From Lactiplantibacillus pentosus (lineage in GTDB: Bacteria > Bacillota > Bacilli > Lactobacillales > Lactobacillaceae): 64,000 nt of DNA. Positions 62,558 through 64,000 of the stretch are shown here, one piece after another. The number at the start of each line of letters is the position of its first letter. Position 1 is the stretch's first letter. The DNA lies in NCBI RefSeq assembly GCF_003641185.1, contig NZ_CP032757.1, positions 930,001 through 994,000 of the forward strand, written 5' to 3'. The notes beneath the pieces are model-generated. The model did not search any database. It was given only the letters and a program-made list of their open reading frames with translations, and had not been told where the DNA came from. Position numbers and translations under genes: made by a program.

Positions 62558-63436
62558 ATGCAATTTACTTGGACTCATCACGGGGAACCACTAGCGATGA
62601 AGCGTTTTTTGACGCAGCATGGCATCAGTATGCGGACCATTAAAGCCATCAAACATGGCGCGGGCGATTTTTTGGTCAACGACCAGGTCAAAACGGGTGT
62701 TATCACCATTAATACCGGCGATGTTGCTGGTATCCGGTTACCGGATGAGGCCGCGGATGAAACGGTTGCCGTCAGCCATCAACCGCTCCAAGTCCAATAT
62801 GAAGACGCCAATTGGTTGGTGGTCGACAAACCTGCTGGATTGACGAGTGTGCCGGGCCCCAGCAATCGGGAGGATACCTTGGTCAATCGCATCAAGGGTT
62901 ATTTGGTTGCGACCCAGGCACCCAATCAGCGCCCCCATCTGATCACGCGCTTGGACCGCGACACGAGTGGGTTAGTTTTGGTGGCCAAGCATCACGTGGC
63001 ACAGGGGATGTTAACTGACCCCAAGTTGGCTGACCAATTAGTCAAAACTTATTTGGCCTGGATTGAAGGCACGCTAACGCCGGCCAGTGGGACGATCGAC
63101 CAACCGATTGGGCGACTAGATGATAGTCCGAGACGTGGCGTCACAGCGAGCGGACAGCGGGCCATCACGACCTATCAAGTTGAGACATCGACGTTAGCGC
63201 ACGCCGTTAGCCGGGTCCGACTCCAGTTGGTGACGGGGCGGACCCATCAGATTCGTGTACACTTGTCAGCGCTCGGGCATCCCTTGCTCGGTGACGCCTT
63301 GTATGACGGTAATCAGACCTGGATCAAGCGCCAGGCGCTGCATGCGGCCAGTTTGCAATTTTATGACCCGTTTGCCGAACAGACCCGACGGTTCGAGGCA
63401 CCATTACCGGCAGACTTGCAAGCGTTGAACAAGTAA
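62558..63436 (+). CDS. RluA/RluD family pseudouridine synthase
   Basis: 292 residues. An S4-like N-terminus (RFLTQHGISMRTIKAIKHGAGDFLVNDQ) precedes the catalytic core: WLVVDKPAGLTSVPG, then HLITRLDRDTSGLVLVAK with the catalytic aspartate in RLDRDTSG, and LVTGRTHQIRVHLSALGHPLLGD. It converts uridine to pseudouridine in rRNA; the exact site cannot be read. Follows recQ with a GAAGAGAAGG-type site. Confidence 0.92.
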   Translation: MQFTWTHHGEPLAMKRFLTQHGISMRTIKAIKHGAGDFLVNDQVKTGVITINTGDVAGIRLPDEAADETVAVSHQPLQVQYEDANWLVVDKPAGLTSVPGPSNREDTLVNRIKGYLVATQAPNQRPHLITRLDRDTSGLVLVAKHHVAQGMLTDPKLADQLVKTYLAWIEGTLTPASGTIDQPIGRLDDSPRRGVTASGQRAITTYQVETSTLAHAVSRVRLQLVTGRTHQIRVHLSALGHPLLGDALYDGNQTWIKRQALHAASLQFYDPFAEQTRRFEAPLPADLQALNK

Positions 63437-63545
63437 TAAGTTGCGTTTAATCGCGGTCGATGGCGACTGCAGTAAGTGTGGTAACGACTTAATGAATATA
63501 AAAATCGGGTTCGGTCAAGCCAAGCTGACGTAACTGACCCGGACT

Positions 63546-63594
63546 AAAAAAGACCTGCACACCAAGGTAAATTCCTAGTGTGCAGGTCTTTTTT
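63546..63594 (+). terminator. Bidirectional terminator after the pseudouridine synthase gene
   Basis: Perfect 17-pair stem (63546-63562 / 63578-63594) with A run before and T run after; ends both the forward synthase gene and the reverse ArsR gene. Confidence 0.95.
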
Positions 63595-63608
63595 AGTAGA
63601 TGGCGCCT

Positions 63609-63935
63609 TTAAGCATTTCCCAGTGTGGCATTGTCCGCTGTTAACGTGGCAATGGTCGACTGCAACTGCTGCAATGGCGCAGTTAAGGTCAGAAAATAGA
63701 TATGTTCGACCCCGTTGCTCCGCATATCGATCACGCCGGCTTCACGCATCAAACGCAAGTGGTGTGATACGGCTGGCCGCGAAATGTTGACCAGGGCAGT
63801 AATATCCGTCACGTTGAGTCCGTTATCACTGTTCCCCAATGCAATGATAATTTGACGCCGAATCTTTTCGGCAAAAATATTGATTAATGTGGCACTTTCA
63901 GTGAGTGCCGTTTCGGATTGTTGAAAATTAGCCAT
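63609..63935 (-). CDS. ArsR family regulator
   Basis: 108 residues. Winged helix with INIFAEKIRRQIIIALGNSDNGLNVTDITALVNISRPAVSHHLRLMREAGVIDMRSNGVEHIYFL, the ArsR pattern. No cysteine pair or other metal-binding motif is seen, so it is not an obvious metal sensor. Upstream of ATG 63935 is AAAGGACG. Its target gene is not in the window. Confidence 0.88.
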   Translation of the reverse strand: MANFQQSETALTESATLINIFAEKIRRQIIIALGNSDNGLNVTDITALVNISRPAVSHHLRLMREAGVIDMRSNGVEHIYFLTLTAPLQQLQSTIATLTADNATLGNA

Positions 63936-64000
63936 GGTGACTGCGTCCTTTCAAATTCAATTTACACTTAAGAGCCAATTTCCCCCATCGGCAGTACGCT

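Noticed and set aside
1..64000. CRISPR arrays, tRNA or rRNA genes
   Set aside because: No regularly spaced direct repeats with unique spacers and no cloverleaf or rRNA-like stretches were recognised.

Overview
The window looks like a chromosomal segment of a Lactiplantibacillus plantarum-type lactobacillus. I infer this from low-to-mid GC host genes, lactobacillus-type proteins (PepN, PepD, AsnA, HflX, HelD, CoaA, GuaA), an LPQTxE-type sorting signal, and many Rho-independent terminators and sigma-A promoters. No tRNA, rRNA, CRISPR array, integrase or complete insertion sequence was found.

Layout. 0-5.5 kb: end of an amino-acid permease gene, an OhrR-like regulator, a TSUP exporter, a 1.2 kb gene-free stretch rich in hairpins, then a self-regulated MarR-MFS pair. 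5.5-16.3 kb: hflX, a Nudix hydrolase, a guanidinium-type SMR exporter behind a terminator, two tandem histidine phosphatases, a GrpB-Nudix fusion with a CPA2 antiporter, dedA and helD. 16.8-20.7 kb: a FabK-like flavoenzyme, coaA and guaA.

20.9-31.1 kb is the accessory part and the most interesting. Directly after guaA lies a tightly overlapped three-gene cluster: an MmeI-like DNA methyltransferase that appears to lack the usual N-terminal nuclease, a DEAD/DEAH helicase and a GIY-YIG nuclease. It is followed by an AT-rich two-gene SIR2-HerA defence module, orphan gene remnants, and an AbiEi antitoxin whose AbiEii partner is cut to 22 codons but whose long palindromic operator is intact. I read this as a multi-layer phage-defence island at the guaA integration hot spot, with no integrase left.

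31.2-44.4 kb is mostly cell envelope: a CPBP protease, a large LPQTDE-anchored coiled-coil/CAP surface protein, a MORN protein overlapping an OatB-like O-acetyltransferase, a GlsB-AmaP-DUF2273-Asp23-Asp23 envelope stress cluster, an FAH hydrolase, a DUF4767 lipoprotein, a PTS IIA-like protein that has lost its active-site histidine, and an orphan GH78-like sandwich domain.

44.6-64 kb: pepN, a phosphatase, a P-loop kinase, a LysR regulator divergent from an FAD/FMN reductase, small hydrophobic peptide genes, an XRE regulator, azoR-marR with a long palindromic operator, a 48-bp tandem repeat, asnA under a T-box, pepD, a DEDD exonuclease-HTH fusion, recQ, an RluD-type pseudouridine synthase and an ArsR regulator.
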